NCBI GenBank assembly: GCA_023414875.1
Contig: JAEZMV010000015.1
Location: 62,001-126,000 of the forward strand
Source of the DNA: Bacillota bacterium
GTDB taxonomy: Bacteria; Bacillota; Clostridia; Lachnospirales; Lachnospiraceae
Length of the DNA stretch: 64,000 bases
Direction: 5' to 3'
Below, one piece after another: positions 27,354 to 36,986 of this stretch (positions are counted from its first letter, which is position 1; each line of letters starts with the position of its first letter). The notes beneath the pieces were generated by a model. The model ran no database searches. It saw nothing but the letters and a program-made list of their open reading frames with translations, and was not told where the DNA came from. Both the position numbers and the translations under genes were made by a program.

Positions 27354-28772
27354 TTACACCCATCTCCAGCCCGGTAGATATTTGTTCTTAAAATTATTCT
27401 TAGCTACCTTAATCCATCCTAAAGGAAAATCTTTTATACAAACCAGATACCAGCCATCCTGATAAGTCCCTTCCGGTTCTATCGATTCACATTTTAAATA
27501 TCTGATTACATTCGGGTCTTCAATATTAAAATGAATAATTTTGTCGTAATCCTTAATTGATAAAGCATTTGCTAGAGCCTGTGATGGCTCAAAACGCTGT
27601 TTTTTCATTTCTCCGAGTAGTAATCCCTGTCGAAGAATTCGAAGTCCCTTAAGATTTGGTAATCCTTCCGGTACCAGATAGACTCTATCTTCATGTACGA
27701 TCAGCTGCTCCTGCTTGATGGGAAATTTTATATCTTTTAAAAATTCCAGCGCCTCATCGGATAGTATATTCTTACCTTTACTAGGTACACTGCTGTTCAT
27801 TGAATTCTTAAAGTCAAGGGATCTGTCCTCTGTTATTCTCTTATGAAGTAAGGCTATAAAATGTCCCTCACCGTTAATCTTATGAGGCCACAAGCGAATA
27901 CAGTGTTTCAATTCTTCTTTACCATCCACCCATTTTGGTTTACCAAAATCAAAGCCTTCAAAAGAAAGTCCCATTTCTTCCTGTGTATTAACCTCCGGTA
28001 TCGCATTAATTACCTGAAACTCCGGAAATTGCTCCATTAAGTAGCTTATAGTACCTTCATTTTCCTCCGGGGAAAAGGTGCAGGTGGAATAAAGCATGTA
28101 ACCACCGGGTTTAAGCATTTTAGCTGCAAATAGAATGATTTCCTTCTGCAATTTATTATAATAGTCTACTCCGTATTGCTCCCAGTTTTTTATTATGGAT
28201 GAACTTTTACGGAACATTCCTTCCCCTGAGCAAGGTGCATCAATCAGTATCTTGTCAAAGTACTCCGGAAAGTATTCCACCAGCTTATTTGGTGCCTCGG
28301 AAACTACCAGTGCATTTCGAATACCAAATAATTCAACGTTTTTTAGGAGAGCCTTTGCCCTGGAATTACTGATATCATTTGATACCAGAAGCCCTTCCCC
28401 TCCCAGCTTTGCACCAAGCTCTGTGCTTTTTCCTCCGGGTGCAGCACATATGTCAAGCACCTTGTCTCCCTTCGTTATTGAAAGTAGACTTGCCGGTGTC
28501 ATTGCACTGGGCTCCTGAATGTAATAGAGACCCCCATAATAATAAGGGTGTTTGGACGGCTGCTCCTCCATATCATAATAATAACCGTTTTTCACCCAGG
28601 GGATTCTTTTTATGGAAAAAGGACAGATACCTTCGAACTCTTTTGGAGTTATCTTAAGCGTATTTACACGTATACCACCAAAATGCGGCTTTGAATAACA
28701 TTGCAAATACTCCTCATATTCCTCACCCAAAAGCTTTCTCATTCTGTCCTCAAATAATTTAGGTAAATTCAT
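27354..28772 (-). CDS. RsmF/RsmB-type rRNA m5C methyltransferase (NOL1/NOP2/sun)
   Basis: 472 residues. VLDICAAPGGKSTELGAKLGG is the SAM-binding loop; IDAPCSGEGMFRKS and MLYSTCTFSPEENEG carry the two cysteines used in catalysis by RNA m5C enzymes. A C-terminal extension of about 150 residues resembles the PUA-like and RsmF C-terminal domains. It modifies cytosines in rRNA, probably 16S. The ATG follows GGAGTGAG. Confidence 0.93.
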   Translation of the reverse strand: MNLPKLFEDRMRKLLGEEYEEYLQCYSKPHFGGIRVNTLKITPKEFEGICPFSIKRIPWVKNGYYYDMEEQPSKHPYYYGGLYYIQEPSAMTPASLLSITKGDKVLDICAAPGGKSTELGAKLGGEGLLVSNDISNSRAKALLKNVELFGIRNALVVSEAPNKLVEYFPEYFDKILIDAPCSGEGMFRKSSSIIKNWEQYGVDYYNKLQKEIILFAAKMLKPGGYMLYSTCTFSPEENEGTISYLMEQFPEFQVINAIPEVNTQEEMGLSFEGFDFGKPKWVDGKEELKHCIRLWPHKINGEGHFIALLHKRITEDRSLDFKNSMNSSVPSKGKNILSDEALEFLKDIKFPIKQEQLIVHEDRVYLVPEGLPNLKGLRILRQGLLLGEMKKQRFEPSQALANALSIKDYDKIIHFNIEDPNVIRYLKCESIEPEGTYQDGWYLVCIKDFPLGWIKVAKNNFKNKYLPGWRWV

Positions 28773-28888
28773 TATCTCACTCCATCTATCTAAAATAACA
28801 AGGAAATGTTATATAATTAACCTTGTTTACATAATTTTCTGCATGGATACTTGATGCATTCCATTCTTACTGATTATTATTTATAATA

Positions 28889-29692
28889 TCATCTTAAGCT
28901 TTGAGCCCTGTAACGTGCCGATATCATATCAAGCTCTTGACTAAATTTAGAAAGCTCAGATTGATCACCATTTTGATAAATTCGGAAAAACTCGTCCTGA
29001 ATCTTAATGACCTCTTGCTTATTAGCTACCTTATAAAGGTTTTGAATGTTTGTAAGAATATCAGCAACAATATTTGCCTTAATGGTAAAGGAATTCTGTG
29101 CATCCATAATCTCGTCACGTACCACGGACATTTCCTGATCAAGAATAAGAATTGCCTCGGCTGCGGAGGATAACCTCTCTCTGATATGTTCCGGCATGTT
29201 CTGTTTGTACTTATACTGTAAAGAATGTTCTATCGTAGCCCAGAAATTCATAGCAAGTGTTCTAATCTGTATCTCAACCTGAAGTTCTTTTTTCCCTTTT
29301 AAGGTCTCTACATCATAGGATACTACAAGATGATAGGAACGATATCCGCTTTTTTTAGCATTATTAATATAATCCTTATGATTCAATATCTGCATATCTG
29401 ACCGATTACTAATAATATCTACTACCTTATAGATATCCTCAACAAACTGACAAATAATACGAATGCCCGCTATATCATCGATATTCTCTTCGAAGCTTCC
29501 AAGGTCGATACTTTTCTTCTGTGCTTTTTCAAGAATACTTGATATCGTTTTTACTCTTCCGGTTACCTGCTCGATTGGGGAATAAGCCCCAACATGTTTA
29601 TATTCATCTATGATATGATTGAATTTTGTTACCAGCTCATCCACTGCCAGAGAGTACGGATCAAGAATTTCTCTCCAAAGTTGTATTTCCAT
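28889..29692 (-). CDS. Small alarmone (p)ppGpp synthetase, RelP/RelQ (YjbM) type
   Basis: 267 residues, one RelA/SpoT synthetase domain with no HD hydrolase or TGS/ACT regions. GRVKTISSILEKAQKK, DDIAGIRIIC, KKSGYRSYHLVV and ELQVEIQIRTLAMNFWATIEHSLQYKYK hold the ATP- and GDP/GTP-binding residues of this family. It makes (p)ppGpp in response to stress or envelope damage. A C-terminal helical tail follows the core. GGAGG precedes the ATG, and rsmE lies beyond its start. Confidence 0.93.
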   Translation of the reverse strand: MEIQLWREILDPYSLAVDELVTKFNHIIDEYKHVGAYSPIEQVTGRVKTISSILEKAQKKSIDLGSFEENIDDIAGIRIICQFVEDIYKVVDIISNRSDMQILNHKDYINNAKKSGYRSYHLVVSYDVETLKGKKELQVEIQIRTLAMNFWATIEHSLQYKYKQNMPEHIRERLSSAAEAILILDQEMSVVRDEIMDAQNSFTIKANIVADILTNIQNLYKVANKQEVIKIQDEFFRIYQNGDQSELSKFSQELDMISARYRAQSLR

Positions 29693-29750
29693 TCCTTCTT
29701 ACCTCCTACCAATAGGTCTTTGAATTCCGGTTTGCTAACATCTCCAACCA

Positions 29751-30491
29751 TCATTCCTCCAACTCAAGTACCATCATGGACAGAACAGCCAGACCTGCTG
29801 TTTCGGTCCTGAGAATTCTCCTTCCTAAGGTAATCGGAAGGATATGATTTTCTTTCGCAAGCTCTATCTCAGTTTCGTCAAACCCACCCTCAGGGCCAAT
29901 AAATACTCCTATTGAAGAATGCTGTCCGATATGTTTTATAATTTCTCTGGTATACTCCATACCCATAGCATTTTCATACGGAATTATACCGATTCCCATT
30001 TGACCTGCATTCTTAATTGCTTCTTTAAAGGTTTGTACCGGTTTGATCAAGGGTATGATACCCCTGCCGGATTGTTTTGCTGCGCTTTCAGCAATTGACT
30101 GCCAACGTTCCAGTTTCTTTTCTTCCTTCTTTTTATCCTCAAGCTTGACAACAACGCGTTTGGTTATTACCGGAATAATCTCATATACTCCCAGCTCAAT
30201 TGCCTTCTGTATGATCAGCTCCATCTTATCCTTCTTTGGTAAACCCTGGAACAAAGTAATCTTTGTCTTAAGCTCGGTACCGGTATTTTTTACTGTTACA
30301 ATACCGGCGGTAATTTCTACTTCAGACACCTTATTAATTATACAATAACAATCTTTTCCTTGTCCATTACAAATTATGATTTCGTCGCCCTGCTTCATCC
30401 GAAGGACATTTTTTATATGATTTACATCAGGCCCGACAATAGTAACTGTATTATCGTTGATTTGATTTGGTGTAACATAAAAGCGATGCAT
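29751..30491 (-). CDS. rsmE: 16S rRNA m3U1498 methyltransferase RsmE
   Basis: 246 residues. MHRFYVTPNQI is the standard start of the N-terminal PUA-like domain, and the SPOUT domain carries GIFIGPEGGFDETEIELAKE-type loops and LGRRILRTETA, the trefoil-knot SAM site. The ATG at 30491 is used; upstream in-frame residues to 30524 are non-conserved. The usual partner prmA is on the same strand but a plus-strand DUF3784 gene now separates them. Confidence 0.95.
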   Translation of the reverse strand: MHRFYVTPNQINDNTVTIVGPDVNHIKNVLRMKQGDEIIICNGQGKDCYCIINKVSEVEITAGIVTVKNTGTELKTKITLFQGLPKKDKMELIIQKAIELGVYEIIPVITKRVVVKLEDKKKEEKKLERWQSIAESAAKQSGRGIIPLIKPVQTFKEAIKNAGQMGIGIIPYENAMGMEYTREIIKHIGQHSSIGVFIGPEGGFDETEIELAKENHILPITLGRRILRTETAGLAVLSMMVLELEE

Positions 30492-30799
30492 AATAATTAC
30501 CATACCTTTCATTAAAGCCTGCATTCATGTGCATAAAAAATACTATATATCCATACATCTCAAAGCACAAATTTTTCTGAAAGCTTATTTTATTACCATA
30601 TTTTAACCCATTGATATTATATAGCATTAAGAACATATGTTCAATAGTATTTTGAATTAAATATACTAATATAATTTATGAATTTCTAAAGCATAATTAA
30701 TTTAATTCTAATTAACCTTTCTTGTTAGTGATTGAACCTTATGGTAATATATAACTATTATTAACAAATACTAATAAATATCAAAATAAGGGGGCTCTT
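30492..30799. other. Divergent spacer between rsmE and the DUF3784 gene
   Basis: About 310 bases of strongly AT-rich sequence without a gene. A plus-strand promoter is plausible: TTGTTA (30723-30728), 16 bases, TAATAT (30745-30750). An A/T-rich minus-strand frame at 30451-30636 has no ribosome site and was not accepted. Confidence 0.45.
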
Positions 30800-31129
30800 A
30801 TGAAGGACGATATCAATGGTTTAATTTTTTGTGGATTTATATTCTTACTGCTACTCGTAATTAGCATGGTATTACGATCAGGACGGGGTGCTTGGCTAAT
30901 AAACATGTATACTTTTATGTCAGCGAAAAACAAGGCTAAATATAACGAAAAGGCCTTATGTATGCTATTTGGTAATTTATTGCTAATAATCGATTTTATA
31001 TTATTACTTGCCATTATCGCTGGTATATTTGAAATTACATGGCTTATTATAACATTATGCTTGGTGATAGTTGTAATATCCATAATAGCAACGATTTATG
31101 CATATACCAATGTACGGTTTCGTAAATAA
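30800..31129 (+). CDS. DUF3784 family membrane protein
   Basis: 109 residues with three transmembrane segments (about 8-26, 55-77, 82-102). The signature between helices 1 and 2, RGAWLINMYTFMSAKNKAKY followed by NEKALCMLFG, is typical of DUF3784, small membrane proteins frequent in clostridia with no known function. AGGGGG lies eight bases before the ATG. It is a lone plus-strand gene between rsmE and prmA, ended by a bidirectional terminator, suggesting insertion into an older operon. Confidence 0.82.
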   Translation: MKDDINGLIFCGFIFLLLLVISMVLRSGRGAWLINMYTFMSAKNKAKYNEKALCMLFGNLLLIIDFILLLAIIAGIFEITWLIITLCLVIVVISIIATIYAYTNVRFRK

Positions 31130-31168
31130 ATGCAAGATCATCTATGTCACAAAAAGCGATGAACCGAC

Positions 31169-31218
31169 AAAAACAGTGCTCCGACTGATTTAAGATGATC
31201 AGTTGTAACACTGTTTTT
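31169..31218. terminator. Bidirectional terminator between DUF3784 gene and prmA
   Basis: Arms AAAAACAGTG (31169-31178) and the complement (31209-31218) flank an inner ACTGAT/ATCAGT stem. T-runs exist on both strands, serving the two convergent genes. Confidence 0.9.
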
Positions 31219-31236
31219 CATTACTATTTTATTTAA

Positions 31237-32196
31237 TTACTTCTTTGCCACAAAGGATACCCAATCATTCATCCGATTCACTTCTAATATAGTAAAATTA
31301 TTCTTTTCAATTGCTTCTCTTACTGAGTCTTCCTTCGTATTAATGATTCCGGAGCTGATAAAGATACCACCGGGCTTCAGGTTTTCTCCGATAACCTCGG
31401 AAAGGGGAATGATAACATCCGCCAAAATATTAGCGACAACCATATCATACTTTTCTTTCCCTATCTCGGATCGAATCCCGTCGTCTTCAATGATATTACC
31501 CGTGGTAAAGCTTAGATTACCTTCTGCTATTATTAATTGGTTTACACCTGCATTTTGGATTGCGGAATCAGTTGCATTCGGGTCGATATCAATCCCAATT
31601 ACTTCTTTTGCTCCGAGCTTTTTTGCAATGATAGATAGGATACCGCTTCCGCTTCCGGCATCCAATATTATAGATTCAGGTTTAAGATACTGTTTGATTC
31701 CTATGATACAGAGCTTTGTTGTTTCATGGGCACCTGTTCCAAAGGAGGTTCCAGGATCAATTTCTATTACTAAATCCTCCTCTCTGCGCTCGGTCAATTC
31801 CTCCCAGGTAGGTTTAATTACTATGGTTTCATCAACTCTGAAAGGTTTGAAGAATTCCTTCCAATTATTTATCCAGTCCTTATCCTCTGTTTCAGTGACT
31901 GTAATTTTACCACTACCGATTGATACAAAATCAGCCAGCTCAGACAGCCCAGCTCTTACGCTGGATAACAGAGCTTTAGCATCATCTTGGGTATCCATAT
32001 AAAAGCTTACCAGAGCAGATCCGTCATCCTCCTTTAATTCAGGAAGAATATCAATAAATAATTTCTGTCTGTCTTCTTCTGATAATTGAATATTATCACT
32101 GATTTCTATTCCGACGATTCCAAGATTACTCAACATATCACTGATCAAATCAACAGCTTCCGTAGTAGTTTCTAATGTGAATTTTGTCCACTTCAT
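31237..32196 (-). CDS. prmA: Ribosomal protein L11 methyltransferase PrmA
   Basis: 319 residues. KWTKFTLETTTEAVDLISDM is the substrate-recognition N-terminus; IDPGTSFGTGAHETTKLC, then LDAGSGSGILSIIAKKLGA (SAM site) and VANILADVI (catalytic loop) identify PrmA. It trimethylates L11. The ATG at 32196 has GGAG six bases upstream. The dnaJ-prmA-rsmE order of Firmicutes is kept apart from the VOC gene inserted before it. Confidence 0.96.
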   Translation of the reverse strand: MKWTKFTLETTTEAVDLISDMLSNLGIVGIEISDNIQLSEEDRQKLFIDILPELKEDDGSALVSFYMDTQDDAKALLSSVRAGLSELADFVSIGSGKITVTETEDKDWINNWKEFFKPFRVDETIVIKPTWEELTERREEDLVIEIDPGTSFGTGAHETTKLCIIGIKQYLKPESIILDAGSGSGILSIIAKKLGAKEVIGIDIDPNATDSAIQNAGVNQLIIAEGNLSFTTGNIIEDDGIRSEIGKEKYDMVVANILADVIIPLSEVIGENLKPGGIFISSGIINTKEDSVREAIEKNNFTILEVNRMNDWVSFVAKK

Positions 32197-32272
32197 TGTT
32201 TTCTCCATATCCTCATTATATTAATGTAATTTTAACTATTTCAATTAATAATCATTGATAATTATGTATGTG

Positions 32273-32674
32273 TTAGTTATATTTTAAGGAATTATAAAAA
32301 CCTTTCTTGTCAGTCCATTGAATCAAATCCAACACGATACCGTCCGGATCCTCTATATAAAATTGTCTTGAGTAAGATTTCACAATTATTTCCTGTTCCT
32401 TACCAATATAACCTTTATTTTTTAAATCATTCAACAATATATCAGCATTTTCAACAGAGTACCCAATATGCCTAAAGTTAGTTATATCTTCCTTTGTAAA
32501 ATTCTCTTTTTCCGATAGGAACAGCTCATGTCCTTCGCCTTTCATAATTGCATATTTATGTCCATTGTCTTTCATGCCTCTATCAATTAACATGTAATCA
32601 AGGACGTTTTGGTAAAAGTTAATGAATTGTTCTACATTAGAAACATACCTGTTAATATGATCTATTCTAATCAT
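32273..32674 (-). CDS. VOC (glyoxalase/bleomycin-resistance) family protein
   Basis: 133 residues. IRIDHINRYVSNVEQFINFY at the N-terminus and FRHIGYSVENADILLNDLK plus FYIEDPDGIVLDLIQW at the C-terminus give the two paired beta-alpha-beta modules and the metal ligands His5 and Glu/Asp candidates of VOC enzymes. It may be a lyase or drug-binding protein; the substrate is unknown. The ATG at 32674 follows AGAGGGG. It lies between dnaJ and prmA, breaking the usual adjacency. Confidence 0.85.
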   Translation of the reverse strand: MIRIDHINRYVSNVEQFINFYQNVLDYMLIDRGMKDNGHKYAIMKGEGHELFLSEKENFTKEDITNFRHIGYSVENADILLNDLKNKGYIGKEQEIIVKSYSRQFYIEDPDGIVLDLIQWTDKKGFYNSLKYN

Positions 32675-32720
32675 TCTATATACCCCTCTTATTTTTATGG
32701 ATATTATGTTAAATGTCCAA

Positions 32721-32751
32721 AACCCAAGCATAGTTTTGCCATACTTGGGTT
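32721..32751 (-). terminator. Hairpin terminator after dnaJ
   Basis: Arms AACCCAAG and CTTGGGTT (32721-32728 and 32744-32751) with one more A-T/T-A extension are followed on the minus strand by TTTTGG. The T-run is short. It lies 70 bases past dnaJ and overlaps the leader of the VOC gene. Confidence 0.55.
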
Positions 32752-32821
32752 AATAATTCAACTCATTATTTAGAAATTCTCTTAATTATTTCTTTTATCT
32801 ATTTCCAGAGTTTCCTCTATC

Positions 32822-33958
32822 CTATTTCCAGAATTTCTTCTTGCCTTTTTCCTTTTCATTATCATCTGGATTGGTTCTGCCGTTCATGGCATCATCAAAT
32901 TTTCTCAAAATCTCTTTCTGCTCAGAATTCAGGTTAGTAGGTACCTGAACCACCAGAGTAACATAATGATCACCACGTACTGATTTATTTCTCAGGCTTG
33001 GAACTCCTTTTTCTCGTAAACGAACCTTAGTATCTGTCTGAGTACCTGGTTTTACATTATACAAAACATCACCATCCACGGTACTAATCTTAACATCACC
33101 ACCTAAAACTGCTGTTGCATAAGAGATTGGTGCGGTTGAAAATATATCATAATCCTGACGTTGGAAGATCGGATGTCTACTTACTTCAACCTCAACGAGT
33201 AAATCACCTCTCGATCCACCATTCGTACCCGGTTCTCCTTTACCGCGAATTCTTACGCTTTGGCCGCTGTCTATACCGGCAGGGATTGATACTTTGATTT
33301 TCTTTTTACTACTGATAAAGCCTGTTCCATAACAATCCGGACATTTATCCTTAATAATCTTTCCGGAGCCTTTACAATCCGGACAGGTTTGTACATTACG
33401 AACCATTCCGAATAAGGATTGCTGAGTATATACTACCTGGCCTTTACCACCACATTTCTGACAAGTATCTGCGGTGGTACCTGCTTTTGCACCGGTACCA
33501 TGACAGGTATTACATTCATCTTTTAAAGTCAGCTCCAGCTCTTTTTCCGTACCAAATACTGCTTCTTCAAAGGTTATTCTGACAGATGTGCGTAGATTTG
33601 CTCCTTGCATCGGTCCATTATTCGTACGTCTGCTACGGCCTCCAAATAAATCTCCAAAGATATCTCCAAAGATATCTCCCATATCCATTCCACTGAAGTC
33701 AAATCCACCAGCACCCCCACCGGCTCCTCCCTCGAAGGCTGAATGTCCGAATTGATCATATTGTCTGCGTTTATCCGCATCACTTAGAACCGCATATGCT
33801 TCCGAAGCTTCTTTAAATTTTGCTTCCGCTGTTTTATCTCCGGGATTGGTATCAGGATGGTATTTCTTCGCAAGCTGTCTATATGCTTTCTTTAATTCGT
33901 CATCCGTTGCTGTCCTACTGACACCTAAGACCTCATAATAATCTCGTTTATCTGCCAT
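32822..33958 (-). CDS. dnaJ: Chaperone DnaJ (Hsp40)
   Basis: 378 residues, complete. J domain (residues 4-70) with the HPD motif in KKYHPDTNPGD; Gly/Phe-rich region (about 75-110); four CxxCxGxG zinc repeats (CNTCHGTGAKAG, CQKCGGKGQ, CPDCKGSGK, CPDCYGTGF); C-terminal substrate-binding domains. It stimulates DnaK ATP hydrolysis. The ATG at 33958 is preferred to one at 33970 by spacing from AAGGA. Last gene of the hrcA operon. Confidence 0.98.
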   Translation of the reverse strand: MADKRDYYEVLGVSRTATDDELKKAYRQLAKKYHPDTNPGDKTAEAKFKEASEAYAVLSDADKRRQYDQFGHSAFEGGAGGGAGGFDFSGMDMGDIFGDIFGDLFGGRSRRTNNGPMQGANLRTSVRITFEEAVFGTEKELELTLKDECNTCHGTGAKAGTTADTCQKCGGKGQVVYTQQSLFGMVRNVQTCPDCKGSGKIIKDKCPDCYGTGFISSKKKIKVSIPAGIDSGQSVRIRGKGEPGTNGGSRGDLLVEVEVSRHPIFQRQDYDIFSTAPISYATAVLGGDVKISTVDGDVLYNVKPGTQTDTKVRLREKGVPSLRNKSVRGDHYVTLVVQVPTNLNSEQKEILRKFDDAMNGRTNPDDNEKEKGKKKFWK

Positions 33959-34042
33959 TTTATCCTTCACCTTTCATAGCTACATCTTAATGGGACTACT
34001 GCAAATGAAAATGTTAGCAAGCGCCCTTTTTCATAGTCAAAC

Positions 34043-34119
34043 AGGCAGTCCATAAATGACCGCCTATCTGAGTCTTGAATATGCCAATAGCAAAACTGTT
34101 GTTATGCTATTGGCATATT
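34043..34119 (-). other. Two RNA hairpins between dnaK and dnaJ
   Basis: The first (minus direction) has perfect 15-base arms, AATATGCCAATAGCA and its complement (34078-34092, 34105-34119), loop 12. The second pairs AGGCAGTC (34043-34050) with GACCGCCT (34058-34065), with one G-U wobble. Neither has a strong T-tract. They probably attenuate or process the message so that dnaJ is made below dnaK. Confidence 0.65.
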
Positions 34120-34246
34120 AATTTATACATAACAAGCAGATTTAAAGCAAGCGAACTAGTATTAAATATTACGACTATTTACTAATTCATTGTTTTTTTA
34201 TGTTAGGACAACCCGCCTTAAATACCACTTGATTATAAGATGCTTC

Positions 34247-36118
34247 TTATACCTCGCGGTAATCTCCATCTACTACATCATCATTGTAGCCACCGGTCGC
34301 TCCACCTTGATCAGCTCCTGACATATCAGGACCTGCACCAGGACCACCTGCAGCACCGCTTTGTTCATATAATTTAGCAAATAAAGCCTGTGCATCTGTC
34401 ATTAATTTTTCTTTTGCTGCTTTAATATCGGCAACTTCACCCTCGGACATAACCTCAGGATTGGATTTTTCAATTAATTCCTTTAATCTAGCTAAATCAG
34501 CTTCAACGGTAGCTTTTGCGTCTGCATCAATCTTATCTCCGACTTCGCTTAAGGCCTTCTCGGTCTGGAATATCAAAGAGTCAGCGTCATTTCTTACATC
34601 AACTGCTTCCTTACGTCTCTTATCCTGAGCTTCAAATTCCGCTGCTTCCTTAACTGCTTTATCAATATCGGTATCAGAGAGGTTAGAGCTTGCAGTAATA
34701 GTAATGTGCTGTTCTCTTCCTGTTCCTAAATCCTTAGCTGATACATTAACGATACCGTTAGCATCGATATCAAAGGTAACTTCGATCTGAGGAACACCTC
34801 TTCTTGCCGGCGGAATTCCATCGAGACGGAATTGTCCGAGACTCTTATTATCCTTAGCAAACTGTCTTTCACCCTGAACAACGTTGATATCAACGGCTGT
34901 TTGGTTATCTGCTGCTGTAGAGAATATCTGACTCTTCTTGGTAGGGATTGTTGTATTTCTCTCAATTAATCTGGTAGCTACTCCACCAAGAGTTTCAATT
35001 GATAGAGACAATGGTGTAACATCAAGAAGAAGGATATCTCCTGCTCCTGCATCACCTGCTAACTTACCTCCCTGAATAGAAGCACCGACTGCAACACATT
35101 CGTCAGGATTCAAGGTTTTGGAAGGCTCTTGACCGGTTAATTGTCTAACCTTATCCTGTACTGCAGGAATACGGGTAGAACCACCAACTAATAATACCTT
35201 CTTAATATCAGACGGTGATAGACCTGCATCACGAAGAGCATTCTGTACCGGACCAACGGTTCTTTCTACTAAATCATGAGTTAATTCATCAAATTTAGCA
35301 CGGGTTAAATTCATATCAAAATGTTTCGGTCCCTCTGCTGTTGCAGTGATGAACGGAAGATTGATATTGGTTGTCGTAGAAGAAGATAATTCCTTCTTTG
35401 CCTTCTCAGCTGCTTCCTTTAATCTCTGAAGTGCCATTTTATCGGTAGATAAATCTACTCCATCAGATTTTTTAAACTCATCAATCATGTATCTGGTGAC
35501 TCTTTCGTCAAAATCATCACCACCGAGTCTGTTATCACCAGAGGTTGCAAGAACCTCGATTACACCGTCACCGATATCGATAATGGATACGTCGAAGGTA
35601 CCACCACCTAAGTCATAAACCATAATCTTTTGCTCATGCTCATTATCAAGCCCGTAGGATAATGCTGCTGCAGTAGGCTCATTGATAATTCTCTTAACAT
35701 CAAGACCTGCAATCTTACCTGCATCCTTGGTTGCCTGTCTCTGTGCATCGTTAAAATATGCAGGAACTGTAATAACTGCTTCAGTAACCTTCTCACCAAG
35801 ATAGCTCTCGGCATCTGCCTTCAATTTCTGAAGAACCATTGCAGAAATCTCCTGAGGTGAATATCTCTTGTCATCAATTTTAACTCTAAAGTCTGTACCC
35901 ATATGTCTTTTAATGGATGAGATTGTTTTATCAGAATTTGTAACTGCCTGACGTTTTGCAGGCTCACCAACCAAACGCTCTCCTGTCTTAGTAAATGCAA
36001 CAACGGATGGTGTTGTTCTGGAACCTTCCGTATTCGCAATAACAACCGGCTTTCCACCTTCCATAACGGCAACACATGAATTTGTTGTGCCCAAGTCAAT
36101 ACCTATTATTTTTCCCAT
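34247..36118 (-). CDS. dnaK: Chaperone DnaK (Hsp70)
   Basis: 623 residues, complete. The nucleotide-binding domain starts IGIDLGTTNSCVAVMEGG and holds IINEPTAAALSYGLD and VYDLGGGTFDVSI; the substrate-binding domain begins near LLDVTPLSLSIETLGG; the helical lid ends in a Gly/Ala-rich tail finishing DDVVDGDYREV. It folds and protects proteins under stress. The ATG follows AGGAGG. It is controlled from the CIRCE promoter upstream of hrcA. Confidence 0.99.
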   Translation of the reverse strand: MGKIIGIDLGTTNSCVAVMEGGKPVVIANTEGSRTTPSVVAFTKTGERLVGEPAKRQAVTNSDKTISSIKRHMGTDFRVKIDDKRYSPQEISAMVLQKLKADAESYLGEKVTEAVITVPAYFNDAQRQATKDAGKIAGLDVKRIINEPTAAALSYGLDNEHEQKIMVYDLGGGTFDVSIIDIGDGVIEVLATSGDNRLGGDDFDERVTRYMIDEFKKSDGVDLSTDKMALQRLKEAAEKAKKELSSSTTTNINLPFITATAEGPKHFDMNLTRAKFDELTHDLVERTVGPVQNALRDAGLSPSDIKKVLLVGGSTRIPAVQDKVRQLTGQEPSKTLNPDECVAVGASIQGGKLAGDAGAGDILLLDVTPLSLSIETLGGVATRLIERNTTIPTKKSQIFSTAADNQTAVDINVVQGERQFAKDNKSLGQFRLDGIPPARRGVPQIEVTFDIDANGIVNVSAKDLGTGREQHITITASSNLSDTDIDKAVKEAAEFEAQDKRRKEAVDVRNDADSLIFQTEKALSEVGDKIDADAKATVEADLARLKELIEKSNPEVMSEGEVADIKAAKEKLMTDAQALFAKLYEQSGAAGGPGAGPDMSGADQGGATGGYNDDVVDGDYREV

Positions 36119-36246
36119 GTTCGTTTCCTCCTATATAAATATAATTTGTACATATTAGTTTCTAATAAACAATATATCAATGCTAAATCGTTTTCATGAT
36201 TAATCTGCATCGTATGCATTCTATTTGTGATAATTATAATGTGAAA

Positions 36247-36888
36247 TTAATTCACAACCTTCACCATACTGTGTCGAACTACCATATCATGATAAATATA
36301 ACCCTTTTGAAATTCGTCGGATACAATATTTTCACCTACACTGTCGTCCTCTCCGTGCATTACAGCGTTATGGAGATTCGGATCGAATTCTTTACCTACT
36401 GCATCAATTGGCTTTAATCCAATTTCATCGAGAGCCGTAAGCAACTGCTTATAGATCATTTCAATTCCTTGAGCAAAACCACTTTCCTTTTCTTTCTCGG
36501 TGATTGTACCAAACCCTCTCTCGAAGTTATCAATGATTGGGAGAAGTTTTTCAATCATGCTTTTAACACCCATATCAAACATGACAGATTTTTCTTTCTC
36601 AGATCTTTTGCGGAAATTATCAAATTCAGCCATTGTTCTCATCAGACGGTCAGTAAGTTCCTCGATTTTTTGATCCTTAGCATTCATCTCTTTTGACTTA
36701 TTATTCTTGAAGAAGGATTTCACTGATTTCTCGCTCTTATTCTCAGCTTCAGTTTTCTCTTCCTCCGCTGTATCTGCTTCATCACTGTCTTCCTGCATTA
36801 CTTCATCATAATCTTCATCCTTCAGTGTATCTTGCATGGACTCTTCATTTATGAGCTGTTCCATCGATTCTTTTGAGTTTTCCTTCAT
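36247..36888 (-). CDS. grpE: Nucleotide exchange factor GrpE
   Basis: 213 residues from an ATG at 36888 that has AAGGAG six bases upstream; further in-frame starts at 36939 and 36948 are weaker. An acidic N-terminal tail (about residues 1-65) precedes a coiled coil (DQKIEELTDRLMRTMAEFDN) and the beta domain with FDPNLHNAVMHGEDD and VVRHSMVKVVN. It releases ADP from DnaK. dnaK follows after 128 bases. Confidence 0.96.
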   Translation of the reverse strand: MKENSKESMEQLINEESMQDTLKDEDYDEVMQEDSDEADTAEEEKTEAENKSEKSVKSFFKNNKSKEMNAKDQKIEELTDRLMRTMAEFDNFRKRSEKEKSVMFDMGVKSMIEKLLPIIDNFERGFGTITEKEKESGFAQGIEMIYKQLLTALDEIGLKPIDAVGKEFDPNLHNAVMHGEDDSVGENIVSDEFQKGYIYHDMVVRHSMVKVVN

Positions 36889-36986
36889 CACTTTCTCCTT
36901 TTCCATCGCTGCCTTCATAATTTCTATTGTTTTATTCATATTCTGCAAACCCCAATTACCACCTTTCCAATGGCTTAAGTCTAATC

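Noticed and set aside
31343..32002. Long plus-strand frame opposite prmA
   Set aside because: It is antisense to a clearly conserved gene and its composition mirrors the codon pattern of prmA; no promoter or ribosome site supports it.
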